A stretch of 64,000 bases of DNA from Owenia fusiformis. Taxonomy: Eukaryota; Annelida; Polychaeta; Sabellida; Oweniidae. A model generated the notes under the pieces. That model saw only the letters and a list, made by a program, of their open reading frames with translations. It was not told the origin of the DNA and made no database searches. The position numbers and the translations under genes are program-made. The stretch is from the NCBI GenBank assembly GCA_903813345.2, contig CAIIXF020000002.1, forward strand, positions 15,320,467-15,384,466, in the 5' to 3' direction. Shown piece after piece: positions 45,764 to 56,890 of this stretch. The number at the start of each line of letters is the position of its first letter. Positions within the stretch are counted from its first letter, which is position 1.

Positions 45764-46124
45764 TTAAGGATGTTCCCTGGTCAGATAGGAAAATATTCAA
45801 TAGTATTTAACTTTTTCTCAAAATGGTTTTCTGGGATTCTCACGGGCAACAAAGAATATTAAAACTTTAAAAACCATATGTTAGTGTGCTTTTTTCTGAG
45901 CAAGAGGCCTCTAAAGTGTCAATATTTGACAAAAGTGGGCGTGGCACTTTCTCATTGAAACCCATGTTAAAAATCAGGTTTTCACCCCAAAACACACTTT
46001 TGAATATTTAACTTTTTCTTAAACTCACAGAAACACTTAGTTATGCTATGTACTTCACATTTTGAAAAGAAAAATTAGGGGTTGGTGTTCATCGTTTTCA
46101 ACTTCGTCCAGGGAACATCCTTAA
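45764..46124. mobile_element. TTAA-flanked MITE
   Basis: TTAAGGATGTTCCCTGG at the left is matched exactly by CCAGGGAACATCCTTAA at the right: 17-bp terminal inverted repeats including TTAA. If TTAA is the target duplication, the element is 353 bp (45768-46120) with GGATGTTCCCTGG ends. TTAA duplication suggests piggyBac-type integration, but the GGATG start is not the usual CCC start. The interior is non-coding. Confidence 0.85.
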
Positions 46125-47373
46125 GTAACTTTAGCCACGATGTGCCTTTAATTTCCAAATTAGTCAGCGTTCATGAAAATTATATCACTTATAAGTTAAT
46201 AAGTCAAGACTAATCGATTGTTGGATATAAGGATGACATTTTGTAATCAGGTAGCTACATCTGTATTAAATCATCAATCAATTCAAATCAAAGATCGAAG
46301 TGGAAGGCTATAAATCACTGACTGACTCCTCTCTCCTCCCTACATGTATACAAACCCCAAGAATCTAATTGTTTTGATAGCCACTCGACATGTTCACTAC
46401 AGTTCTCATCAGTATAAATATGATAAAAAAGTAAAATGGAATCCAATGTCTTGGATCATATTACGGTGTAATTAAAATGAGATTGCATTCCTACATGTCC
46501 TAGGATTGCATGAAATAATTGAAAAAGGATATAAACACGTTTCTCATTTTCTGAAATCTATTTATTCCCCAATACAAGCAGCTCATTCGGATAAAGGGGT
46601 GAGTTATTTTTCCTGATATCCGGAAGGTGAATCATTCTACAGATTTATCATATTGAAGTTCAATGCCAAGTGGTTGCCTGAAGAAAATATCATTGCTATT
46701 ATCACTAAACTTGAATAAAAGAGTGCAACTCTCTTTCTTAACGAAACACTTATTGCTAGGAATGACGCTTTTATCATATTTACTAATTGGCCTGATTATT
46801 CGAAAGCGGGTTTCCTTGTAAGTATATTTCTCGAAAACGATACCTACAGATTAATCTTAATAACAAGATATTCTATTGAAAGTATTGCCGATACCTTTAT
46901 TCACATTTCATGTGTTTAGCGTTTTTAGTAGATTTTTCTAGTTAATGCTTATTTCGAAATGCAAATCTAAAGTAACAAATACAAAAAAAATCGTGCAAAA
47001 GATATGCAACAGAAAAGAACATGAAACGTTGCAACAGTCAAAGAATGTACAAAGGTTCGAACATGTTCAGTTTACTGCTGTGGACATGTTGATTTAAATG
47101 TTTGCAACCAAACTTGTATCGACTGTTGATTCGGCGATTTTTTATTTGACATATTATTTTTTCTTATTTGAGGTTTTCAACATTCGCTTTGACATTTTAC
47201 TTGTTTTATGTTTTCAAAAAGTTGCTGTTTTCTACTTCTTTCTAATTCTACTTCTACTTCTTTCTACTTCACTTTATTTTTTCGTTCGATGTTTTAAACA
47301 CCATTTCGAATATTTAACATATTTTATCTGTGCACCTTTAGTATTCCTCCAAAATGTTGCACAGAGATATATT
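46125..47373. other. Unique AT-rich sequence with T-rich open frame
   Basis: A 149-codon plus-strand frame starts at 47098 but is dominated by F and L codons from T-rich DNA, then enters the foldback arm at 47374. No domain recognised. Confidence 0.35.
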
Positions 47374-49439
47374 CACAGGCTGGTATCGAAAAATTTGTCC
47401 GCTGTGACGGAGCGTGCTAATTTGCATAGAAACACTAAGAAACCAACACAATTTATTTTTTTACTCATATGTTTCGCTATACCAAAGAAAGTTTCTTACT
47501 CAATGCAATGGGTATATCATTTGCGGGTAACTTTAACTTTTGTTTGAAGTCCAACAACGCTAAGAGTAAGAGCTATTGAAAACGGCGCCGGGGTATCATG
47601 CTCCAAAATGTACCATTTCTTTTATTTCTTTTTAATGGTACAATATAGCGACACAATAATATTTACATATGTTTTAAGGATAACTCTGAAGGTATTAATG
47701 ATATCTTGATGTATTGGGTATTTTTAATATTTTTTATAAAAAATAATGTTTACATTTTTTGTCCGCTTTGACGGAGCAGTTTTAACTGTGAACTACGTTA
47801 AGAATTTAAGATTCAAATTATACCTTTTAAAAGTACCATAAGAAGAGAGAACGTCACAAATCACTTTCCTAAATTATGACAAGTAGCCTCTGGGAGATCT
47901 GGGGTAATGTAAATCTGAGATATAAAAACTCTTAGCATTTTTCGGAGGTTTGTACTGAAATCAACATTAATTAACATGGTGTAAACTCAACATAATATTT
48001 CTAATACGTTTTCGCCAAGAATGTCACGTGTAGTGTAAATTGTTACGCGGAATATGGCATACATTCATGGTTGCGCGGTATTTGTGATACGGGTGAATAT
48101 GCCATACTCACCTGCGGTATATGGCATATTATGCAGGTGAGTATGCGATATTCCGCAGTGAATATGTGATGCATTGAATTCAGTGAATACCCGATACTCA
48201 CCTTCAGAATATGTCATACTCACTTGCGGAATATGCCATATACAGCAGTTGAATATGACATATTCAGCAGGTGAAAAACGTGATACAGAAAGACTTGGTT
48301 TGATTGGTTGCGAGAATCGACTCTGAATGTAATCCTGGATTGATTGGGTAAGTTTATTACGTGAGATTGGTGAGTGATACTTCTGCATACGTTGATGTAT
48401 TCGATAAACTGTACTGTTGATTCAGTAATCATTTTAATAATTTATAAAGTTTTACTTGTTCGTTCAATCGATGCAATTGACAATTGCATACTTCCGTATC
48501 ACGTTCTCATTGGTTAGTGTGTATACCATATACCACAGGTGAATCTGTCATACACCGCAAGTGAATATGGCATATTCGTTGCGGAATATGGCATATTTTT
48601 GTATCGTGTTCACCGCGTAACATAAATAGGGATTATATGAATTTATTCGAAGTAGCGCACAGACATCCTGCATTCCGACAGATGTATAACCTTTTACCAC
48701 ATAATATTACTGTATATAAGTTACCATAAAAAATGACCATGTCAGGTGATGGATCCACAGTAGGCACAACGAAAGGCAAATACCCTATACTGAAATAAAG
48801 TTGACTATATCATTTTCATGAGTTACCATGCATAACTTGGATTACAGTACAAACTAAGAAAAGAAGCTTAAAGAGTGGTCGTATATACATCTCAGAATTT
48901 GAATTGTGTACTTTTATTCCGTTTTATTTTTCAGAATACTTTAAGAAAGAGATTTGATACGCTCCCTCCTCTAACGTGTAGTTATAAAGAGATATATTAT
49001 AAATCTAAATTCTTAACGTATTTCAGATTTGAAACTGCTCCGTCACAGCGGACAAAAAATTTAAACATTATTTTTTATTGAAAAAATTAAAAATACCCAA
49101 TACATAAAGATCTCATTAATACCTTCAGAGTTATGCTGAAAACATATGTAAATATTATTGTGTCGCTATATTGTATCATTAAAAAGAAATAAAAGAATTG
49201 GTACATTTTGGAGTATGATACTCCGACGCCGTTTTCAATAGCTTTTACTCTTAGCGTTGTTGGACTTCAAACAGAAGTTAAAGTTACCCGCAAATGATAT
49301 ATTCATTGCATGGAGTCAGTAATTTTCTTTGATATAGCAAAACATATGAGTAAAAAATAAATTGTGTGGATTTCCTAGTGTTTCTATGCAAAATAGCACG
49401 CTCCGTCACAGCGGACAATTTTTTCGATACTAGCCTGTG
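47374..49439. mobile_element. Two-kb foldback element with nested insertion
   Basis: The arms (about 47374-47865 and 48970-49439) are long inverted copies. The tips read CACAGGCTGGTATCGAAAAA and its complement. The word GTCCGCTGTGACGGAGC, or a one-base variant, occurs near both the outer and inner ends of each arm, four times in all. Arms also share AAACACTAAGAAA-like, AACTTTAACTT and ATATTTACATATGTTTT stretches. The central part between the arms, 47866-48970, contains a separate palindromic element (48042-48621). Confidence 0.8.
48042..48621. mobile_element. Nested palindromic element with GCGGAATATGGCATA sub-repeats
   Basis: The ends are GTTACGCGG and CCGCGTAAC. Both flanks carry several copies of GCGGAATATGGCATA and CAGGTGAATATG-type words in alternating orientation, and GTGATAC/GTATCAC pair at about 48275 and 48495. 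It lies between the arms of the larger foldback element, so it probably inserted later. Confidence 0.75.
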
Positions 49440-52400
49440 ATATTTCCACAATGGTGTGATGTGAATGAAATGCAAGATTAGCTGCTAGGTGCAACTTGTG
49501 CAGATATCCTGGTTATTCGATACCCTTCATCCATTAGGATCAATACCTTATCAAACATTGAGCATTTCACAAAAATCTCATCATTAAAAAATATCTGTCA
49601 TTACTTAAGTGAAGGCTAAACACAAGGCTCCACTTGAAAAATACATCAAAGGGAAGTCATTATTAGAAAGAGAGGCGATTTGGTGCTGGAATATTCAAGT
49701 GAAGATCTTTACAAAGCATCAAGTGTTCAGGACTCAATAATGACTTATGTAAAGAGCTAGCTCTCTCACATTCATAATTAAAATTGTTATAATTACCGAA
49801 TCAAATCCCAAAATTGTAGACAGTTTTTAAGCCAAATTTGATCAACCTATTCTTCTGATGAGGTATTTTAGAATCAGGCTCCATTGTAAAAACTTCCGTT
49901 AAACAACAAACTAATTGCACCCTTTGATAGACAATGTCCTGAAGCAAGAGATTAACAACAGAAACAAATTCGAAGAATTTAATCGAGAGCTTTCAGAGAA
50001 AGTCACTGTCACCGCGACATTATACTCGTGCGAGTGGGATTCCCAGGATTTAACAAAGGACCCTTTGTTATGGGTGAACAGTTCACAGAACTAATAATAT
50101 TGGGGTGATTGCATGTAATATAAAAAGAAAACATTCAGTTGACAGCTCACTTTATCATCTTATTTTCATATGTTGACAATAGCGAGCTCCGGAATCTCTA
50201 TGCTATTTGGGAAATAATAGGACAAAAACAAACATTATGAGATATTCATCGTAATTAGTTTTCTGCATCTGGTCTCTTGCTCGTGTTATTTCCAATTCCA
50301 ACATGGTGAAAGTGAATGGAGGGGCTGGGGGTAAGACAAGGACAAGAAAAAAGGGCACAAGTGCTCTATGTAGGAAAACGATTTATGCACGACCATGTAC
50401 GATCATCTTTGAATGTTTAATTATCATTGGCGTCGTCCGAAAGGGAAAGGGGGGGGGGGGTGACGGGGCGGTGCGACCGCACCTTACTTTTTGAGCCAAA
50501 TCTTTACTTTTCCCTGGGAATTTCGTTTATGGTGCTAAGGAGACTCTTATGAAAGGACAACTACGTCGTATGTGCTCTAGCGAAAGATGTAGGGAAGCTT
50601 GGTATGTGCACACAGGCTGTCCATCATTGGTAAAAACACTTAACACACAATGAATGATAATAGATAAAGGTCAATAGCATTGAGTAAAACCCTGTTAAGT
50701 GATTGAGTGGCCTGCAGGGGGTATGTTTTCAAACAGCAACTAGACAACGAGATAACGTGCTATATCCCAACAACGAGAGTCACGGAATAATAGACTCGAT
50801 GCGAATAGAAATAATGTTGACTTACGACTTTAAATACTCAAAATTCAGTCAAAGTGATCTCATATTTGAAATCTACATGTAAAAGTACATCTAAAAATAT
50901 GGTTTCGAAAATTGTTTCTCAACTTTGAATTTTTTTTGAAAATGTGACTTCTAGCTAGGGTTGATTCCCCATAGACCCCATGTTACAAAATCACAAAAAG
51001 TAAAATATATTTTCTTGTATTGGACAGATAAAAACATTTTCTTTTAGTGCATATATCTTAATTTGCATAACTATTAGATAAATAGGGTTATATGAAAATT
51101 GAACCATTAAAACAGATCTAATTTAAGTTAAAAGGAACTTTCTACTATACCCGCCATGCTATTTGAACCGAACGAGCCACCTGGTGGTGAAACTGGTAAC
51201 TACCTACCCGCATCTGCGTTATTGGACCGAGTGTACGATTAGTCCTCATGATTATGGTGACATGATGCTATGCCGCTATATATAGGTGTTTTAAAGATTA
51301 TGTCAAAATAAATTCTATGATTAAAAAAACTCATCGATGTTTGGTTGATATTCTTTACTTAGATTCAAGTTCCCCTCGGAATAGTATGTAATGCAGTATT
51401 TGGATTTATGATCCAATGATCATGAACGAATAGTGGAAGAAAATATATCTCCCAATTGCTAATCTTATTTAAGAATATTGATCTGCGTTATGATAACTTG
51501 GATAAATAGATTAGTGGTTAGAAACGAGATTTATACATGTCAAATTAGTATTGATAGAATTATTGAGATTTTTCGTTCTGGTCATAGCCTAAATTGTATC
51601 TAGGTGAAACTCAAATTTTCTTTTCTTCATGCTAGAAGAAACACACAATGTTTTCCATCCATTTGTCAGATATTTTAATTCATATCATTTGTAAGGCGCG
51701 TACTAAGTTTCTAAGTTATCAGATCAGATGTGGGCAATGCACTAAAATGACAACTCTCAATAATTCAATCAGTAATATTCGGATTCAATTTACGATTTAC
51801 TGATGCGAATCGACTTTTCGTCAATGGATAGTTCATTTAAAAGTAATTATGACTGAGGGGAATTTAAAACCAAAGGTTCTTAATAACTTGTCATATTCTT
51901 TCAGTGGTCTGAGAGGAGCATCTTATAATGGGATATGAGGCATCGTATAATGGGATACATATAATTTGGCCCAATATTCTACTTTAAAATTGGATTTGTT
52001 ATTTTAGAACCGAGCGTCCGAGTGATCCCATTTTGATATTCAACCCATCAAAGAATCCCAATAGTAAAGAACTGATAGAGGGCTCGTTATCTCAGGATGG
52101 AGTGATCATGATTATTGCCAGTAAACTGCAACAGGCAGAACATTGAGTCACATTGAAATGCATCCGACTAAATTGCACTGCTTATCATTAATTAACACAT
52201 CTTGATTCACAAGATTTCAGTTGCTCCAACTTCATAAGCAGCTTTGATTTAACAGATGTAACCATTAAGGAGTGTAAATCGCAAAATGGCGGTGGAGAGG
52301 TTAACGCAAAACTATTAAATTGGTAGGAGTAAATGATCGTCACTAGTTATTCAACGAATTTTTAGATTAAGTATTACATACATAAACATGAATATATGTA

Positions 52401-53517
52401 TTTTACAATCTCAAAATAAAGAAAAAATTGTAATTTACAGTACAATTTGTTCTCATAGTAATCATTTACCCGTGTAATCTAACAAAAACACGATACGATA
52501 ATTTGGCCTGCCACCATGCATATTCCTCATGACATCATTTATTGTGCTTATCAAGAAGTTTGTGTTTATTTAGCAAAACGTTTGGCGTGTATCACTTCTA
52601 GATGTCATATTAAGTGAATACAAAATATGCACTATGATCAAAAGACACTTTCAAGAACACTGGATTGAACTGAAGTATAACCCTCGCTTTTTGAATTACA
52701 AATATTTACTAAAGGCACTAAATGTACAGATACCAACGCTTTATATCGCCTAAAGATTGCCAAACATCTAGAGCGGAAATTAGATTTACTCTGACTTGAT
52801 AAACTTCCTTGATCAGAAACACAGCAGAGGAAAGTGACAATGCCTCGCAGCTTCAACAATCTCATTACAAGAGCTAGCAACCGTGCAGAATGAAATCAAT
52901 TATTAGAAATCCGAAATCTTAATATCAATATTGAAACAGATTACTACGCCGGGATTAGATGTATGCGCGGAGTAATCCTGATTCTGCAAATCAATGCCAA
53001 TAATTATCAAGTCATTGTGTTATCTCGCAAGGTAGTCATGATCCGAAGATAGAATAAACGGAATGTGTGTGTTTAACTCGGATGTGAACGATGAATGGCG
53101 GTTTTATTCACGAATACTTGAGAACCAGCGTTCCATAGTCATCTGGCATTCTATTACCATGGCAACGTCGATGCCGGTTTCTTTGAGATAAGGTAGAGAT
53201 ATCAAAAACAGAGCTATCATCACAACCACTAAAAATCTCAATTACAAAATATGTTTGCACTTAGATAATTGAAAAATTGCTTTAGGGTTTTAGCGAAAGA
53301 TAGACAAAAAGAGAGTACCTTTCAAGGGGTACTTACCATGTAAATAATGGACCACAAGGACATTTAGCTCTTGGATAATGGAATCATAAAACAATGTTTT
53401 GTTTTAGGGTCCACGTGGAATTAACAAGTGGCTGTGGATTGTATGTAGTGACAGTAGAAAACAACCCGAAACGGAGTCAAATCGTAGAGAATCCTAGAAA
53501 CACTTTCACCGATAGAG
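49440..53517. other. Four kb of unique AT-rich DNA
   Basis: No coding exon, tRNA or clear transposon recognised. Notable local items are a 10-G run followed by GCGGTGCGACCGCACC near 50451-50482 and a short word shared with 60.3 kb at 52202-52234 (listed separately). Confidence 0.45.
52202..52234 (+). repeat. Short dispersed repeat shared with 60.3 kb
   Basis: CTTGATTCACAAGATTTCAG then TTGCTCCAAC closely matches CTTGATTCACAAGTTTCCAG then TTGCTCAAAC at about 60303-60332. The second copy lies inside the mariner-like end at 60183, so this may be a fragment of the same element. Confidence 0.5.
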
Positions 53518-53590
53518 GGCATAAAAACGACACCACCACGGACTAGTGCGCAACAACAGTACACCAGTGGGGAGGAAAGTCCACTCCACC
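53518..53590 (+). promoter_or_regulatory. Putative 5' leader and weak TATA-like word
   Basis: GGGCATAAAAACG at about 53518-53530 is a weak TATA-like word and precedes a moderately GC-richer leader ending CCACTCCACC directly before the ATG. The start codon context CCACCATGA is close to the Kozak optimum. Promoter assignment is tentative. Confidence 0.3.
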
Positions 53591-53860
53591 ATGAGCTGCC
53601 CTTTTAGCTTAGTAAAGCAGATGAGTCAGGATGGAAAAGGACAGCGACAAGCATCCATGGGCTCTGCCAAATCAAGCCCCAAGCACCATAAAAGTCCCGT
53701 GCGCAAAATCTCCAGCAATCTTAGTACGGACGGACTCATTGGGCGCAAAATAAGTGGTATCTCAGTTGCGTCTTCGTCTACTTCTGAGGACGAGAACTGT
53801 GAACGGAAACTCGGGATAGCAAGTCTGGCGGAGGCTGTCGGAACAATGATTATGCCATCG
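53591..53860 (+). CDS. First coding exon of an unidentified gene
   Basis: The ATG at 53591 has a strong Kozak context (CCACCATGA) and opens 90 codons ending exactly at a consensus donor, GTAAGT at 53861, phase 0. An upstream in-frame ATG-less extension exists, but this ATG is preferred by context. The peptide starts MSCPFSLVKQMSQDGKG, is rich in Ser and Lys, has a SPKHHKSPVRK stretch and three basophilic-kinase-like sites (RQAS, RKIS twice), then an acidic SEDENCE patch and a probable helix IASLAEAVGTMI. Composition is GC-richer than the surroundings. It looks like a disordered regulatory N-terminus ahead of a folded domain encoded by later exons outside what I can identify. A faint resemblance of SEDEN...LAEAVGTMI to the start of the GTP cyclohydrolase I core was considered but is not enough for a name. 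Confidence 0.5.
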
Positions 53861-56800
53861 GTAAGTGGACTATGGTAAGCCTATGTTGTCAGTTTTGAAG
53901 TATTTATTTAAAACGACTATGCCAAAATTATGGAGGGAGTTCCAATTCGATAACTTTGGCATACGTTCCATGAGTGTAATAGCCTATAGTCAGTTGTTGC
54001 TGATGATGCTCTTTTCCAAAGAAAAGGGGATGATATATACGTCCCTGAGATAAGGCAGCAAGCGACCATTATATAAATTAGATTGAATTGTTTAAAATTG
54101 TTGATGCAATTTGATGCAATTGTAAGCAGCTTCATTACTGAAGCTTCCATTCGTAATTGAGAAACTTAACTAATTTAAGTGCAGCACTGTAGTAAATGGT
54201 AGATATTAGGCCAAGAAAAAGAATGGTCGACTGGTTCATACTGGTCAAAGTAGAATCGTTAAAACTTTGAACCTTTTACATTGTAAGAAAGCCATATTTT
54301 TTTCAAAATAGTGCAACTGCACCTGGAATATGAATATCATTTTTGTTGAATACCTAATATAGATAACAAATAGTGACGGGAATGGTATGGCCTTTGTTCT
54401 GCTACTCGTTCAACGATCGCGACGTAAAACAAACTTTTTTCCTAGGTCTTTCCTGACTCAGTTCTACGGTCCCTTCACAGTTTAACATTTAGCAATTTAG
54501 GCGCATTCTTCCAAATAAGCCCCAATCTTAACAATAACATATTAATTTTAGGTCCAAAAGGAAACATACATTTTTGGGGATCTTACCTAAACATCTAATT
54601 GTTGAAGTGAACAAAATCCTTATTGATGAAACATTTAAAGGGAATCTCTTTAGAGACATCGTTGATTACAATGTCGTTATATTGTCAAATGTGTGATTCC
54701 GTCACGCTGGAATTCTTGAATGAACAATGATAACAAACATAAAACTAAACTGTAGATATAACCGTATGTATTACCAAATATGCTGAAATGTTCATAAATA
54801 AAGATAAACTGGGATATTTTGCAAACGAGGTCCTAAAACATGACGTAGAGCTCTATTTTAATGCATAAAGGATCAGTTTCCTCAAATGAGTACTACAATT
54901 TATTCTCGATAAGATTTTTGATTACGGAGTCCATATTTTTGTATGGAGATTATGTTTAAAGGGTTAGCTCTTATATCTCAAACAGACAGTTCAAACAAAT
55001 CCTCGGAGATGTTTTGCAGCTAAATATTCAAGACGGAAAATAAGTTTGATTGTCTCCAATAGCTTACCCAGATAAACTACTCTTGCATCCCCTAACAACT
55101 TAAGGACAGTTATGTCTCTCCAAATAAGCGAAATCAAACTATTTAAAAGGGTAAAGTTTGAAAAGAAGCATCCTCTTTAATCTTCTAAACGCAAGACTAT
55201 CTACAAGAACAAGGTCCCAAAATGAGTTATTACTCTGAAAGTTAATTTGTTAGGTATACACTTTTTCACTCGTATTTGAATCTTCCTGTATTAAGCTGAA
55301 TTTATCCATCAAAAGCATCATTGGCGACATTACATGTAGTCCTTGGTTTGAAGGATTTGGTTTTCAAACCCTGCCCTCTGTGCCAATTGAACCTCAATGG
55401 ACCACGATAGGAAATAAAGGTCATCATCCAAATAATGTCCAGTTAAGGAGCAACCATCATTATTGAATAGGTACTGTACTGATGCCCTTTCAATTCTTGC
55501 TTCAAGACTGTGGAGTCGTTTGGACGTCACCTCGCCCTTTATTATGATCTTGCCAGCAAAAATACTGTAGAATTGTCTGTCCAATATTCAGTTGAAAATA
55601 ACCTTATAATGAGTTGATTTTTCATGAACTTATTACCATATGAGTTATAGAAAACGCGAAGGTTGATGATTTGCCAGTCACGGTGAAGTAACCAAACATA
55701 ATTATACATTATTGATGCTATTCATGGAGACACGCATAATCATTGGTAAGTTGTGACTTCATCAATTTATCACAACTTTACGCGTCAAATCCAGTTTTGA
55801 TTTATGACTGTAATATTTAGTGAGCAATTCATCAAGTTGAAACAGTTACAAATTATCTAAACATCCTTCCTATATAGCAAATATCAAAAGAATTTTTTCA
55901 CATTTTCATATTAGGACCGTCATTCCTCTCACTCCCTCTCTCTCTCTTCTACCGTCGTATACCTGGAAAGATAAATTTTTACAGGTATTAATTGACATCA
56001 ATGAAAGAATAGATTACACGCCGTATTTATAATTTGTTATGTACAAGGGACTATTAGATCAACTAACATAGAACATGAATGCTGGTATTGGAGCTTCTAT
56101 CCGATAAGTCAACACTTTCTCGTTGTAATTTATTTCCATTATTACAATGCAATTCTTCACTTCAATATTCTACAAAGATTTCACGCTATTGAGGCGAATA
56201 CTTGTTCATCTTTCAATGATTCAAGGAAGGTGTATTCCCCGAAGGCCGAAGGGCCATTGAAATGCACATTGCAGACACATTGAATGTGCAACAGGTATTC
56301 ACCGAAAATACTAGTATACAATGGGGTATTTGTTTTATTATTTACTGTTTTATTCACCACGCTCTTATTGGGAATGTCTTATGGAACAAGAATGATTAGA
56401 AATACAAACCTCCCTCCCTGCACACCTATGAAAACGGTCGATTCACCTCAAAACTCATATTACTACGTCTATGCATATTAGAATTCTAATTTCATCTGAT
56501 CCTTTCTAGTGCAACTGTTCAGAACTTGTTATACTCACACTTGCACCAGAGTCCCGGGACAGTAGTCAAAAGACAAATATTGCATTTGTACAATTTGTAA
56601 TATGTCACATGAATGAGATATCACCTGTCATTCTGCACCATGATCAATCAAGTACCTGATTTATTTGATAATAAACCAAACGTTCTCCAGGTCACGTTGG
56701 AACGACGCGCCAGGAATTGGACGCTCTTGAGCAAAATTGCAAAGGTTGTTTTTTATGAAAATTGGAAGGTATTCGCACCATGATTTCAAAGTAGCCATAG
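53861..56800. other. Probable intron or intergenic DNA after the 53.6-kb exon
   Basis: The donor at 53861 implies an intron. No second exon was identified with confidence in the remaining 10 kb. A pyrimidine (CT) run lies at about 55925-55951. An 84-codon minus-strand frame at 55330-55584 has ordinary composition but no recognised domain or splice support. Confidence 0.4.
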
Positions 56801-56890
56801 CATACTCACCTCCGAACGCAGGGCACCGCAAATCACCCACACCATCTAGGAACAGGATGGATGATGCGGTGCAGTGCGTTCGGAGGATAT
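56801..56890. ncRNA. Hairpin resembling a microRNA precursor
   Basis: CTCCGAACGCA at 56810-56820 pairs perfectly with TGCGTTCGGAG at 56875-56885. After a two-base mismatch GCACCGCA pairs with TGCGGTGC. The terminal loop is about 35 nt, and the outer CATA/TATG bases can extend the stem. Size and mismatches are compatible with a pre-miRNA, but a small decayed palindromic transposon is equally possible. On the minus strand an open frame ends at CGGAG before GTGAGT, so a splice donor is an alternative reading. Confidence 0.25.

Noticed and set aside
47098-47547. 149-codon plus-strand frame rich in Phe and Leu
   Set aside because: T-rich composition explains it, and its 3' third lies in the arm of a foldback element, with the mirrored arm giving a similar frame at 49284-49475.
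53591-53860. Naming the exon as GTP cyclohydrolase I
   Set aside because: The resemblance is limited to a short acidic patch and a helix start; the diagnostic core lies in unseen exons.
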